In this document: positions 23,682 through 32,761 of the stretch, in pieces
Position numbering within the stretch: position 1 is the stretch's first letter
Layout: each line of letters opens with the position of its first letter
Source: an uncultured Eubacteriales bacterium
GTDB taxonomy: Bacteria; Bacillota; Clostridia; Oscillospirales; CAG-272
Length of the DNA: 64,000 bases
Direction of reading: 5' to 3'
NCBI GenBank assembly: GCA_934402395.1
Contig: CAKRTQ010000002.1
Coordinates: forward strand, 62,001-126,000
Program-made: the position numbers and the translations under genes
Notes under the pieces: model-generated
Database searches by the model: none
Told to the model about the DNA's origin: nothing
What the model saw: the letters and a program-made list of their open reading frames with translations, nothing else

Positions 23682-24695
23682 TTAGTCGGTTACTTTTCTT
23701 TTAAGGACGACCGCTGAGGCAGACACCGCAAAAATTACTGCCGCAAGTGCAGCAAAAATGACAATGTTGCCATTATCACCGGTACTGGGCGAAGGTGCTT
23801 CAGTGCCGGGAGCTTCGGTCACGGGCGCTTCGGTCACAGGTGCCTCGGTTACAGGTGCCTCGGTTACAGGTGCCTCGGTTACAGGTGCCTCGGTTACAGG
23901 TGCCTCGGTTACGACAGAAGCGTCAGGGTTGGTAGCAACGAGCTGGATCGTTCCCTTAAGCGAATTGTTTTTATAGGAGTTGATATCACTCCACATAAGA
24001 CCTATATCACGTGTGCTGGAAATACCGGCAATATTGTCATTGACATAAAGGTCAAAACCGATGCAGGTATCAAAATCCATCTTTATGTCGGCATATCTCT
24101 GTGAGAGGTCAAACGCGATCTCGATAAGATAGCCCTTCTCGGTAACCTTGGTGCGGAAGTTCTTGAATGTATCGCGGGGAATGTTGTTGAAGTTAGCGGT
24201 ACCGTCATTCTTTACGTACTCACCGCCGCCGATGGCGCGGCAACTGAGTATGAGCCATAAGGAAGGATCCACCTGACCGTTGGTTTCGGAGCGGTCATAG
24301 TCCGGGGTGAGCGTGAATCCGAGCGAATTGCGCTGCCAGAGGCTTCCCGCGCCGACGCTGGAAAGCTCCCATGCCTCGTCTCCGAGCGTGGAGTCGGTTA
24401 CTTCGACAAGGAGGTAGAGGTTCTTTTCGTCCCACATTGCGCGGAACTGTGCCTCGGTACCGTTAGTGGGGTTTTCGGGATCCGGACCATTGGTCGCAAA
24501 GGTCTTGGTGAGCTTGTTGATGGGAGCATTGTCCCATACGGCGTCTATCTCGCCGTCGATTTCGGGAGTACCGTAGATGGCATAAGCGAGCGGGAAATTC
24601 TTATCCGGCTCAGCGGCAGCCGCAGGCAGAAGCGCAGCGGCGCAAAGTGTGGCGGCAAGGAGTGCCGCAAGGATCAGGGATAACGTTTTTTTCAT
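23682..24695 (-). CDS. Secreted CBM9-like protein with (VTEAP)n linker and SPSTG sortase-type anchor
   Basis: A 337-residue surface protein. It has a signal peptide (1-28), a CBM9/DOMON-type beta-sandwich (about 35-255, EIDGEIDAVWDNA), a linker of seven VTEAP units plus GTEAP (about 261-300), then SPSTGD, a hydrophobic helix and the basic tail KRKVTD. The SPxTG-helix-basic arrangement is a sortase sorting signal; (S/P)PxTG is the known pattern for class B sortase of some clostridia. Probably displays a sugar-binding domain on the wall for the adjacent glycosidase-like and uptake genes. Confidence 0.85.
   Translation of the reverse strand: MKKTLSLILAALLAATLCAAALLPAAAAEPDKNFPLAYAIYGTPEIDGEIDAVWDNAPINKLTKTFATNGPDPENPTNGTEAQFRAMWDEKNLYLLVEVTDSTLGDEAWELSSVGAGSLWQRNSLGFTLTPDYDRSETNGQVDPSLWLILSCRAIGGGEYVKNDGTANFNNIPRDTFKNFRTKVTEKGYLIEIAFDLSQRYADIKMDFDTCIGFDLYVNDNIAGISSTRDIGLMWSDINSYKNNSLKGTIQLVATNPDASVVTEAPVTEAPVTEAPVTEAPVTEAPVTEAPVTEAPGTEAPSPSTGDNGNIVIFAALAAVIFAVSASAVVLKRKVTD
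23800..23915 (-). repeat. 15-bp tandem repeat coding VTEAP
   Basis: About seven copies of a 15-bp unit; the central copies are identical. Copy-number variation would change linker length without a frameshift. Confidence 0.85.
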
Positions 24696-24723
24696 GATTT
24701 TTGTCGGTTCCTTTCATTGGTTT

Positions 24724-26361
24724 TTATAACTTTACCGTTGGCGGACAGACACAACGGAGAGTTTCGTTATTGGTGTGGTAGATCGCGCGAAGCTCATTCA
24801 TGGCTTCAACACAGCGATCCGAACGTGTGGGATCGAAATCGCAACCTATAAGCTCGTGATCGATGACGGCGCGCAGGTACATCATTCTCCACTTTTTGGT
24901 CGTGCGGATATTTTCGGGCAGCCTGCAGTCGTAAGTCGAAAGTGTTTCATAAACGTATTCGATGTCCGAAGTATCCGATATCGGGAATCGCCACGATTTG
25001 CGATCGGTACCGCGCGTAAGTCCCGTTTCGCTTCGCTCGATGGCATCCACAAGCGCAGTATCATCACAGCAGAACTCAAATTTCGCATATCTGCGCACGG
25101 CATCGTGTGAAATAAGCGTCTCGCCGCTGTAATAGGAGAGCATTATGTACTTGTTTATATCCTCAAATATACCCTCGGAATAAGGATAACCGCCATTATA
25201 AAGATATCCGCTGCCCATATTGGTGCGGTCAAGGAAGCGGCATAGCGGATTGGCTCCGAATCCGCCCCACGGGCGGCATCCGTGCATGCTTATTTCGGGG
25301 AAATCAATGAATTTCACGCCCTTGGGTATTCCGTCGCGCTTTATGCACTCGGGAAGCACGCCGCCGTGGAAGAAGGACATAATATACTCGAATCCCGTGA
25401 CCTCACCTGCGGTGAGCTTTTTCCAGAATGCATCCCATTCGCCGGGTACGAAGCGGTCAAAATACCATGTCGAAAGAATTATCTTAGCGCCGGGCAAAAC
25501 CTCGTTTGCCAGCTTTACGAACTCCGGCAGTATGCGAAGGTACCCGTTTGCTCCCCACGGAGCACAGTCGGGGCAGGTGCAGCCTCCCTGATCGTATGGC
25601 CAGTAGCACAGATAGTCCGGCTGTACGTCGGCAAACGCCTCGAATACTTCTCTTCTCTCGCGGAGGATCTCCTCCATGCCGCCGGGCTTTGAGGGGCATA
25701 TCTCGCGGTTGTATATGCCATCCGGCTTCGTATGATATCCGTTTTCGACAAGGAATGTCGCGCGCAGCTCGACGGGCGATGAATCAAAGCCCTCGTTTGA
25801 GAGCATGGTCATCGATGCCTTCATGCCTATCTGCTTTGCATATCTCATGAATGCCTTGAGGCGGGTGATAAGCTCTACTGACTCGGGCTGATCCACCGAT
25901 CTGAAGTGGTGCATATCGTACCATACGAGCAGCGCGTTACAGCCGCGCAGCGCAAGGTCCTCAATGACCTCAAAAACCTCCTCTACCGGCGCGTTGTGAT
26001 AGAAATTGTGGAAATGCGTTGCAAAATACATACCGCGCAGAGGCTTTGCGGGAGTATGATCCACCTTTTTTGATGAGGGAATGAAGCCGCCATCACCATC
26101 GAAGCGCGAATCGACCAGGTAACGTCCGATGGCGGCGTGAAGGGCGCAATCGTTGGCGGCGGTAAAGGCAACGGTGTTGCCGTCGGGAACGACAGTGTAC
26201 CTATCGTTTTCAAATGCTGCATCCACCGCAATAGTAAATGTGTAATCTGCATTGTCTCCGAGACGGCAGCAACGCTCGCCGAGCCGACGCTCGAGCGCGT
26301 GCGAAAGAATGCCGAAGCTCTCTTTCCCCATTGATATATTTTCAAGTCTGAATGTTGTCAT
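24724..26361 (-). CDS. Glycosidase-like protein A (GH20/GH67-like N domain plus TIM barrel)
   Basis: The ATG at 26361 has AAGGAG at good spacing and gives 545 residues. An N-terminal alpha/beta domain (about 1-100) is like the non-catalytic domain 2 of GH20/GH67 enzymes. A TIM-barrel-like part follows, with KPLRGMYFATHFHNF, then GGCTCPDCAPWGANGY (about 265) and RPWGGFGANPL (about 370). It has no signal peptide. It is a paralogue of the next gene, sharing the C-T-C-x-x-C and PWGG(F/Y)GANPL motifs. I suggest a glycoside hydrolase of the DUF4838/GH20-like group; activity unknown. Confidence 0.7.
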   Translation of the reverse strand: MTTFRLENISMGKESFGILSHALERRLGERCCRLGDNADYTFTIAVDAAFENDRYTVVPDGNTVAFTAANDCALHAAIGRYLVDSRFDGDGGFIPSSKKVDHTPAKPLRGMYFATHFHNFYHNAPVEEVFEVIEDLALRGCNALLVWYDMHHFRSVDQPESVELITRLKAFMRYAKQIGMKASMTMLSNEGFDSSPVELRATFLVENGYHTKPDGIYNREICPSKPGGMEEILRERREVFEAFADVQPDYLCYWPYDQGGCTCPDCAPWGANGYLRILPEFVKLANEVLPGAKIILSTWYFDRFVPGEWDAFWKKLTAGEVTGFEYIMSFFHGGVLPECIKRDGIPKGVKFIDFPEISMHGCRPWGGFGANPLCRFLDRTNMGSGYLYNGGYPYSEGIFEDINKYIMLSYYSGETLISHDAVRRYAKFEFCCDDTALVDAIERSETGLTRGTDRKSWRFPISDTSDIEYVYETLSTYDCRLPENIRTTKKWRMMYLRAVIDHELIGCDFDPTRSDRCVEAMNELRAIYHTNNETLRCVCPPTVKL

Positions 26362-26377
26362 TGTTTTCTCCTTATTA

Positions 26378-28048
26378 TCATCTTCCGAGCGGAGGACAGA
26401 CCGCCGGTTGGATCCTTGTATCATACGCGTGATAAAGCGCCCAGAGTTCCCGGAAACACTTTTGTGCTGTAACGGAATTCATCGGAATGAAATCGTGAGT
26501 ATAAAGCTCGTAGTCGATCACGGCGCGCAGATATATTATCCTCCAGCGCGGATCCTGCTTTGCCGCATCGGTCATTACCGCGTCAGCCTCGGTGACCAGC
26601 CTGTACGCCTCGCGTACCGCCGCCGGGAAATGTGGTGTTACCCTCAGTCTGCCGTCCGGCATTGTCTCTACCTTGCGCCCAAGAGTGATCTCAAGCAGTT
26701 CAACAGCGCGCAAAAGCGGCTCGGTATCGCTTATTCCGAAATAAAAACGCACATAATCTCTTACCACATCTGCGGTATCCGCATGTGTACCGCTGTAATG
26801 CGACATGCAGCAGAATTCGTTTATGTTTTCCCAGAAGCCCTCGGAATACGGGAAACCACCGTCAAGAACATCGCCGACCGATGAAAAAAAGTTATCGAGC
26901 CTCATTGTAAGCGGGTTCGCACCATATCCGCCCCACGGCTTGCCGCCCGACATACTGATCTCGGGGAAATCTATCACCGGACGTCCGCCGGGAGCTCCGT
27001 GTTCTGCAGTAAGCGGCATGAACTGACCGTCACCGTACACCGCCATGACGTATTCCGCCCACGGATATTTTCCCGATGATATCTTTTCGTAAAGGCGCTT
27101 TCCCTCATCGCGGAGATGCCTGTCGAAATGCCATGTCGAAAGTATCAGCTTTGCATCGGGGAAATATTCGGAAAGCAGCGGCTTTACCGATTCCTCGTAC
27201 ACCTTGATAAAACCGTTCTCACTCCAACGTGAGCATACATCGCAGGTGCAGCCGCCCTCGTCATACGCCCAATATGCAAAATACTTTACCGGAACATCCG
27301 AAAAAAGTTCAAAAAATTCGCGGTGACAACGGCGTATCTCCTCCATGCCGCCCGGAAGGTTCGGACATATCTCTTTGTGAAGCTCGGCATAATTTGCGGT
27401 TATATACTCGCCTCGCATATCCCACGGTGCCGCTATATCCTCGGAACGGTCAAGAAACCCGGTATTTGAAAATAGTATCAGTGCGGGAGCTATCCCAAAC
27501 TCTGCGGCACAGGCGAATATCTTCTTGAGCCTGTCTGCCATTTCAATCGCCTCGGGAGATTTGAACGATCTGTAATGCTGAGGAGCAAGGCAGAGCATGA
27601 GGGTATTGCACCCCCAAAGCGCCAGATCCTCAATAAACGGCGTTACATCCTCCATCGGCGCGACATGCCAAAAGTTGTAGAAATGAGACGCAAGGTACAT
27701 ACCGCGCACCGAGCTTTTCTGCTCATGCTCTATCGGCAGCGCCGGAGGCACAAAGCCACCGCGAAAGTCAAAGCTTCCGCTCATAAAGAAACGTCCGAGC
27801 GCCGCATATACGGTGCAGAGGTCGCTTGCGGTGACGAGAACGCCGCCTTTTCCGTCTTCAATGATCGAATAGCGATCCTTTTTGTTTTCGGCTTCACTGA
27901 CTTCATGCGGAACGATGTCAAGTGTAACGGAATACCCGCCGTCACAGAGAGCACACCCACGATGTTCAAGTATACGTCCGACAGTCTTTTTTATGCGCGC
28001 AATATCCTTTTCCGGGATATTAGCGCTCTTCAGAGTAAGAGTAAACAT
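26378..28048 (-). CDS. Glycosidase-like protein B, paralogue of A
   Basis: The start at 28048 is preceded by GTGAGGT and gives 556 residues. It has the same layout as A: N-terminal accessory domain (about 1-105), barrel part beginning SSVRGMYLASHFYNFWH, motif GGCTCDVCSRWSENGF (about 265) and KPWGGYGANPL. Conserved acidic residues include DEGG just before the cysteines. The two genes are 16 bp apart, and identity is moderate by eye, so the duplication is old. Probably acts on an imported oligosaccharide or glycoside. Confidence 0.7.
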   Translation of the reverse strand: MFTLTLKSANIPEKDIARIKKTVGRILEHRGCALCDGGYSVTLDIVPHEVSEAENKKDRYSIIEDGKGGVLVTASDLCTVYAALGRFFMSGSFDFRGGFVPPALPIEHEQKSSVRGMYLASHFYNFWHVAPMEDVTPFIEDLALWGCNTLMLCLAPQHYRSFKSPEAIEMADRLKKIFACAAEFGIAPALILFSNTGFLDRSEDIAAPWDMRGEYITANYAELHKEICPNLPGGMEEIRRCHREFFELFSDVPVKYFAYWAYDEGGCTCDVCSRWSENGFIKVYEESVKPLLSEYFPDAKLILSTWHFDRHLRDEGKRLYEKISSGKYPWAEYVMAVYGDGQFMPLTAEHGAPGGRPVIDFPEISMSGGKPWGGYGANPLTMRLDNFFSSVGDVLDGGFPYSEGFWENINEFCCMSHYSGTHADTADVVRDYVRFYFGISDTEPLLRAVELLEITLGRKVETMPDGRLRVTPHFPAAVREAYRLVTEADAVMTDAAKQDPRWRIIYLRAVIDYELYTHDFIPMNSVTAQKCFRELWALYHAYDTRIQPAVCPPLGR

Positions 28049-28055
28049 TTTTACC

Positions 28056-29300
28056 TCACAGCCCCCTATCTGCTTCGTTATCAAGCACACGCGACGTGCC
28101 TGGGATATACGGAATATCTAATTCGGTTATCCGGTTTGCGGCATTGAGTATCTCCTTTACGTGCAACTCGTTTGCAAGATGCGCGTTCGCTTTGTCTCCA
28201 AGATAAACGGTAAGCGCCTCATCGGATGTAGTGTATGTGGCAACCTCGGGATCGATGGCGGTATACACCTCCACGGTCCCGCCCTTTCCGCCGTGATGCG
28301 CCGTCTGGCAGAAGTCCGACTTCAGATACGAGCCGTACATCGCAGTAAGGATATCATTTTCGGCAATGCAAGCATCGGCGAGGAACATCATGCTGTATCC
28401 TACCATGCGGATGCGGAAGACCACAGACGTATTGTTCCAGTCGCGTGTATCTTTCCATGAGCGAAAGGACGTGCGGAAATCCTCATGAGTTGCAAGGAAT
28501 TCTATCTCCGCGCCGCCTATATGCCGCACCTCTCCCGTGTGTATTTTTGTGACCTTTCCCTCACGGTTGAAGGCGCGAAAATTCGCTATTGAGCGCTGAC
28601 GCAGAAAATATTCGTTTTTTTCGAACCAGTCGATGCAGTCACGCTCGCCGGGATAGTTGCATATCAGCTCGTCTATTCGCACCTCGGGGCAGTCGTAATA
28701 TTTCTCGGTGAACTTTATCAGCCCTCCGGTATGATCATTGTGCGTATGGCTGATGATCCACGCCGCTATAACTATATTCTCCGGGTCCGGCGCCTGCTTT
28801 TTCAGCACATTCATTATACCGTCCGCAAATGCGTCGTTTGCCACTCCGCCGTCGATAACGATGAACCTACCGTCCTCAAGCCGCAGAATGTAGCACATAA
28901 GCCCGCAGTTTACGGGAACACCGCGGAAATAGTTGTTCTGCATGAACGTTCTGCCGATCTGAGTGAGCAGCGGCGCGCATATTTTTTCACCGCAGACGTC
29001 GGACGCGGAATCGCTCATATTCTCCGCCGGCTCGACGATAACGCGGAAGGTCGAATTGAACGGCGTGTAATATGAAGTGACTCCGTAAGCGCCGCTCCGG
29101 TATACCGCAAACAGATTCCCCGCCGCCGCGCGTCCGCCGACCTGCGCAAAGCCCTCGCCGGTAAGTCGCCGGCACCAGCCGCGCCATTCGTCAGCCGATG
29201 AATTTTCTTTTATTATCTGATAAGCCCCGTCGCCGTCGGCGTGTGCAAACGCGCCGGACGGCAATTCGGGTATTACCGACAGTATTTTATCTTGTACCAT
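28056..29300 (-). CDS. Metallo-beta-lactamase-fold hydrolase (cytoplasmic paralogue)
   Basis: A 414-residue protein with no signal peptide. A ~110-residue N-terminal domain precedes the MBL domain, which shows IDGGV, the zinc motif SHTHNDHTGG (about 184), a later His in HHGGKGGT and D in MFLADACI. Its C-terminal ~280 residues closely match those of the next gene, so one arose from the other. MBL proteins next to glycosidases are unusual; it might be a sugar lactonase or esterase, but this is inference. Confidence 0.82.
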   Translation of the reverse strand: MVQDKILSVIPELPSGAFAHADGDGAYQIIKENSSADEWRGWCRRLTGEGFAQVGGRAAAGNLFAVYRSGAYGVTSYYTPFNSTFRVIVEPAENMSDSASDVCGEKICAPLLTQIGRTFMQNNYFRGVPVNCGLMCYILRLEDGRFIVIDGGVANDAFADGIMNVLKKQAPDPENIVIAAWIISHTHNDHTGGLIKFTEKYYDCPEVRIDELICNYPGERDCIDWFEKNEYFLRQRSIANFRAFNREGKVTKIHTGEVRHIGGAEIEFLATHEDFRTSFRSWKDTRDWNNTSVVFRIRMVGYSMMFLADACIAENDILTAMYGSYLKSDFCQTAHHGGKGGTVEVYTAIDPEVATYTTSDEALTVYLGDKANAHLANELHVKEILNAANRITELDIPYIPGTSRVLDNEADRGL

Positions 29301-29345
29301 GTTTATGACCTCAGCTTTTGCCCCGCAAAAGCATCCTTCCTCGTA

Positions 29346-31103
29346 TCAGGGAAAGACGTTTCCCTTGTCGGTGACGATACAGCTTCCGGGTGTATAAGGA
29401 AGCGGGAATTCCGTTATCCGGTTCGCGCTGTTTACAGCCTCCTTCAGGTGGAGATCCGCAATAAGATGCGCGTTGTGAGCATCCTTTTTATAAAGTTCAA
29501 ACGCCTCATCGGATGTGGTGAACAGCGCTACCTCCGGATCTATCATGTCGTAGACCTCTGACGTACCGCCCTCCCCTCCGTGATGCGCCACCTGGCAGAT
29601 ATCGGACTTGAGCAGGTTGCCCCACATCCTCACGGCAATGCCGTTTGAATCCACCTGTGAATCGCCGAGGAACATTATCTTTTCTCCGGCAACCGTCACT
29701 CGGAATATCATTGATGTGTTGTTCCAGTATTTTGTGTCGGAAAGCGTCCGTTTGTCTGTATAATAGTCCTCCTGGGTATAGAAAAACTCAAGCGCGGCGC
29801 CGCCGATATTGCGCGTCTCGCCGGTGTGGATTTTTGTAAACTTCGCATTCGGATAGTACAGCTTCAGATTGTTGACTGTGCTTTTGCGATTGTTCAGCTC
29901 GCCGTCAGCCTCGCACACATCGTTTGACGGGAAATTGCAGATAAGCTCGTCAAGCGTGACCTGTCTTCCCCATATCTCGCTGAATTTGTTGAAACCGCCC
30001 GTGTGGTCATTATGCGTGTGCGTTATCACCCACGCGGCGATCCTTATGTTCTGCGGGTCGGGTGCCTGCGTGCGCAGCGTTTTCATTATACCGTCGGCAA
30101 AGCCGGAAGTGGCAACGCCGCCGTCTATGACAATGAAACTGCCGTCCTCAAGGCGTATAACAAAGCACATGAGTCCGCTGTTTACCGGAACGCCGCGGAA
30201 GGTGTTGCTGACCGAAAAGGTGCGGCTAATCATTGTCAGACGAGCGTCGCACATCTTATTTACGGATGTGCCGTCCGACTCGCGGTCGCTCATATTGGAA
30301 TCCGGCTCCGCGATAATGCGGATCGTATTGTTGAACGCGGTGAAATACGCGGTAAGTCCCACGCCGTCCTTGCGGTACTGGGCGAAGTGATTACCGTTTT
30401 CTTCCCTTGTGAAGGTACGCTCAAAGCCAAGACCGTCCAGCTTACCGAGATATGCACTGTATGAATCGACAGAACTTTTTACGATCACAGCCTGATACGC
30501 CTTATCCCCCGCCGCATAGAACGCCGGGACCGCGCCGTCATATACCGGCATCGCATCAAGCATTTCGCTGACGCTCCCGCTTATGTCAAGCGTCTCCGGA
30601 AGCTCGCCGCCCGCGGAGATAAGTTCCTTCATGCGCTGTACGGCGGTCGCAGTCGCCGTATCGCTCCACCCGAACACGACTATCTTGTGTCCTACGGTCT
30701 TTATCGCGTAGCCGCCGTACGGCGTTGCCCCGGCGACCTCCTCGGATTCGGGGTATGCAGTCTTTCCCACGAGGATATCAAATGAATCCGAGGAATATCC
30801 CTCGCCGGGCATGAGAAAGTCGGTCGTAAATGTGACCTCCCCGCCCGATGCAGCCTTGAGCGCCGCGGTTATCTCTTTGGCGGCTTCGGACACGTTATCG
30901 GCGCACACATCCGGTCTTATGACCCGGTAATTGACGCCATCCTGCCCCCACAGCGCCGGGAATGCGACTGTGGTAGTCTCCGCCGCCGTGGTGGAGGTAC
31001 CGCTGTCTTCCCCGCCGCTGCCGTTCGTGCACGCCGCAAGCAGAAGAACGACTGCCAGCAGCGCCGCACACAGAAGATGCTTCAAATTCTTTGTTTGTAT
31101 CAT
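29346..31103 (-). CDS. Surface lipoprotein: GH-accessory-like domain fused to metallo-beta-lactamase fold
   Basis: A 585-residue lipoprotein with lipobox LAAC (Cys25) and a Ser/Thr-rich linker. An N-terminal domain (about 50-170, FDILVGKTAYPESEEV and GGYAIKTVGHKIVVFGW) resembles the accessory domain of GH67/DUF4838 glycosidases. It is followed by a second domain shared with the neighbouring MBL protein, then an MBL domain with THTHNDHTGG (about 362) and HHGGEGGTSEVYD. This combination is not one I know from described enzymes. Probably works outside the membrane next to the solute-binding lipoprotein. Confidence 0.8.
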   Translation of the reverse strand: MIQTKNLKHLLCAALLAVVLLLAACTNGSGGEDSGTSTTAAETTTVAFPALWGQDGVNYRVIRPDVCADNVSEAAKEITAALKAASGGEVTFTTDFLMPGEGYSSDSFDILVGKTAYPESEEVAGATPYGGYAIKTVGHKIVVFGWSDTATATAVQRMKELISAGGELPETLDISGSVSEMLDAMPVYDGAVPAFYAAGDKAYQAVIVKSSVDSYSAYLGKLDGLGFERTFTREENGNHFAQYRKDGVGLTAYFTAFNNTIRIIAEPDSNMSDRESDGTSVNKMCDARLTMISRTFSVSNTFRGVPVNSGLMCFVIRLEDGSFIVIDGGVATSGFADGIMKTLRTQAPDPQNIRIAAWVITHTHNDHTGGFNKFSEIWGRQVTLDELICNFPSNDVCEADGELNNRKSTVNNLKLYYPNAKFTKIHTGETRNIGGAALEFFYTQEDYYTDKRTLSDTKYWNNTSMIFRVTVAGEKIMFLGDSQVDSNGIAVRMWGNLLKSDICQVAHHGGEGGTSEVYDMIDPEVALFTTSDEAFELYKKDAHNAHLIADLHLKEAVNSANRITEFPLPYTPGSCIVTDKGNVFP

Positions 31104-31113
31104 TGCAATATGA

Positions 31114-32598
31114 TCAGCTCTTCATGCCGGATATCGCGGCATCTATATCGGCAATAAATCTCTTTTTGTAAACGTCAAAGGATGTCTTTATGCTTGTGCT
31201 CTGGCTCGTATGGAGGTTATGGAGCAGATTGATACAGTTACCGAAGTTATTTGCAAGGGCTATGTCAAGCTGACCTTTCTCAAAGACCATATCTATCATC
31301 TTTATATCGGTCGGGTTATTGGAGCACTTATAATGAAGGATATTACCTACAAGGTTTGTAACGAGCTTGCCCTCGGTGGCTGCGTAGATAGTCTCAAGGA
31401 TAAGTCCGATATTCTCGGGATCGGGCGCGGTGGACGGTATGGTCATTCCCTCAACATAGCTGTAAACGGGAGCAACATAATCCTCCTGGTCGGCATTGTA
31501 CTTGGGAACTATCACAAGACCGTACTCAAAGTCAAGATCGCGAACTGACTGAACAGAGTATGATGCGGTCGCCTGAAAAAGCGCGCGTCCTTCGTTGAAT
31601 ACAGCAGCATAGTTGTCGGCGGCAGCTCCGGATGAGAAACCTGCGTATCTGCTTGCTGGACTGCCTGCTATCGCCGCGCACGGCTCCGAAACGAACTTGT
31701 TCATAAAATCGGTAAAGACATCAATGTACCGTTCGCTGAGACCGTCGTAGACCGGATATCCGTCGGCATCGTTGTGAGTCAGCGTCTCGCCTGAACTTAT
31801 CATGAGATTACGTATATGGTTAACGTGTCCCGTAAAGCCGAGCACATCCTCGGAAACATCATAAAATCCGTCGTTGTTGTAGTCTCTTGCCGCCGCCTTC
31901 ATCATGGTATACATTTTTTCGTAGGTCCATGTTCCGGCGTCAACACAGTCATAAGGGCTTTCAAGCCCGTTATCGGTCACAAGTCCTTTATTGAACGCAA
32001 GAATATAAAAGCCGCAGTAATAATTAAGGTGTCCCTGACCGAAAACAACATAGCGCTTGCTTCCTATGTTTACACTGTCGTTTATGCTGGATGCCCACCA
32101 TGGATTATCAAGATTAATAGTATCTATCGAAGCTATATCGAGCACCTCGCCGCGCAGATACGACTGGAGCGCAGTGCCTGTCGGTAGCTGGCAGATATCA
32201 TACAAATGCGTTTGTGTGCTGACAGCTGTCGATATCTCCTTTGATATGTTCTGCGAATTGATCTCTGTCATTACTATATTGAGTCTCTCGCTTACAAGCC
32301 GCTGACGGTTGTAAACGATCTCATCAAGCAGATTGCCGCTCGTCTCTTCCAGTGCCATCGTGTCATAAGACCATGTGGTAGGTCTGGTGAGTATGCGGAA
32401 TTCATATTTGTCAAAGTCCGCAACCGGCAGGGCTTCATAAGCTGCGGTAGTCTCCGCCACCTTCGTAGTCATATCACCTGAGACGGTTGTTGCAGGGGTA
32501 TTTCCGCCGTTATCCTTTACACACGCAGCCATCAGTACAAGACCGACTGCAACAAGCACAAGACAAAGCGCACGGCTGATAATGGATGTTCTCTTCAT
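31114..32598 (-). CDS. Extracellular solute-binding lipoprotein of the sugar locus
   Basis: A 494-residue lipoprotein with signal peptide and lipobox MAAC (Cys26), then a family 1-type solute-binding fold (PWWASSINDSVNIG, GTWTYEKMYTMMKAA). It resembles the orphan binding protein at 50617-52119 in PWW, WTY(E/D)K and DQE(D/K)Y motifs. It is the first gene of the ~14.4-kb operon. No ABC permease or ATPase gene is found in the locus, so it must rely on permeases and an ATPase encoded elsewhere. Confidence 0.9.
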   Translation of the reverse strand: MKRTSIISRALCLVLVAVGLVLMAACVKDNGGNTPATTVSGDMTTKVAETTAAYEALPVADFDKYEFRILTRPTTWSYDTMALEETSGNLLDEIVYNRQRLVSERLNIVMTEINSQNISKEISTAVSTQTHLYDICQLPTGTALQSYLRGEVLDIASIDTINLDNPWWASSINDSVNIGSKRYVVFGQGHLNYYCGFYILAFNKGLVTDNGLESPYDCVDAGTWTYEKMYTMMKAAARDYNNDGFYDVSEDVLGFTGHVNHIRNLMISSGETLTHNDADGYPVYDGLSERYIDVFTDFMNKFVSEPCAAIAGSPASRYAGFSSGAAADNYAAVFNEGRALFQATASYSVQSVRDLDFEYGLVIVPKYNADQEDYVAPVYSYVEGMTIPSTAPDPENIGLILETIYAATEGKLVTNLVGNILHYKCSNNPTDIKMIDMVFEKGQLDIALANNFGNCINLLHNLHTSQSTSIKTSFDVYKKRFIADIDAAISGMKS

Positions 32599-32654
32599 TT
32601 CCGTTTAGTTTTCCTCCTTAGGATCGCGGTCCGGCACACTCGCTTAAGTCAATA

Positions 32655-32667
32655 AGTTTCGAAAATA
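32655..32667. promoter_or_regulatory. Candidate LacI-family operator 1 of the sugar operon
   Basis: AGTTTCGAAAATA, identical to the site at the lacI promoter (18080-18092). It lies about 40 bp downstream of the minus-strand start site, where a bound repressor would block elongation. Confidence 0.75.
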
Positions 32668-32705
32668 TTTCATCTCGCGAAGCACCATGTACCATTTCAC
32701 ACATA

Positions 32706-32734
32706 ATAATATCACACTGCACACCACTTGTCAA
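32706..32734 (-). promoter_or_regulatory. SigA-type promoter of the sugar operon
   Basis: On the minus strand: TTGACA (32734-32729), 17-bp spacer ending in TGTGA, TATTAT (32711-32706), about 108 bp upstream of the binding-protein start. Confidence 0.88.
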
Positions 32735-32761
32735 GCATATTTATCAATTTTCACGGATATT

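Noticed and set aside
23758..23976. Plus-strand frame with GASVT repeats
   Set aside because: It is the antisense of the VTEAP linker and has no start signals.
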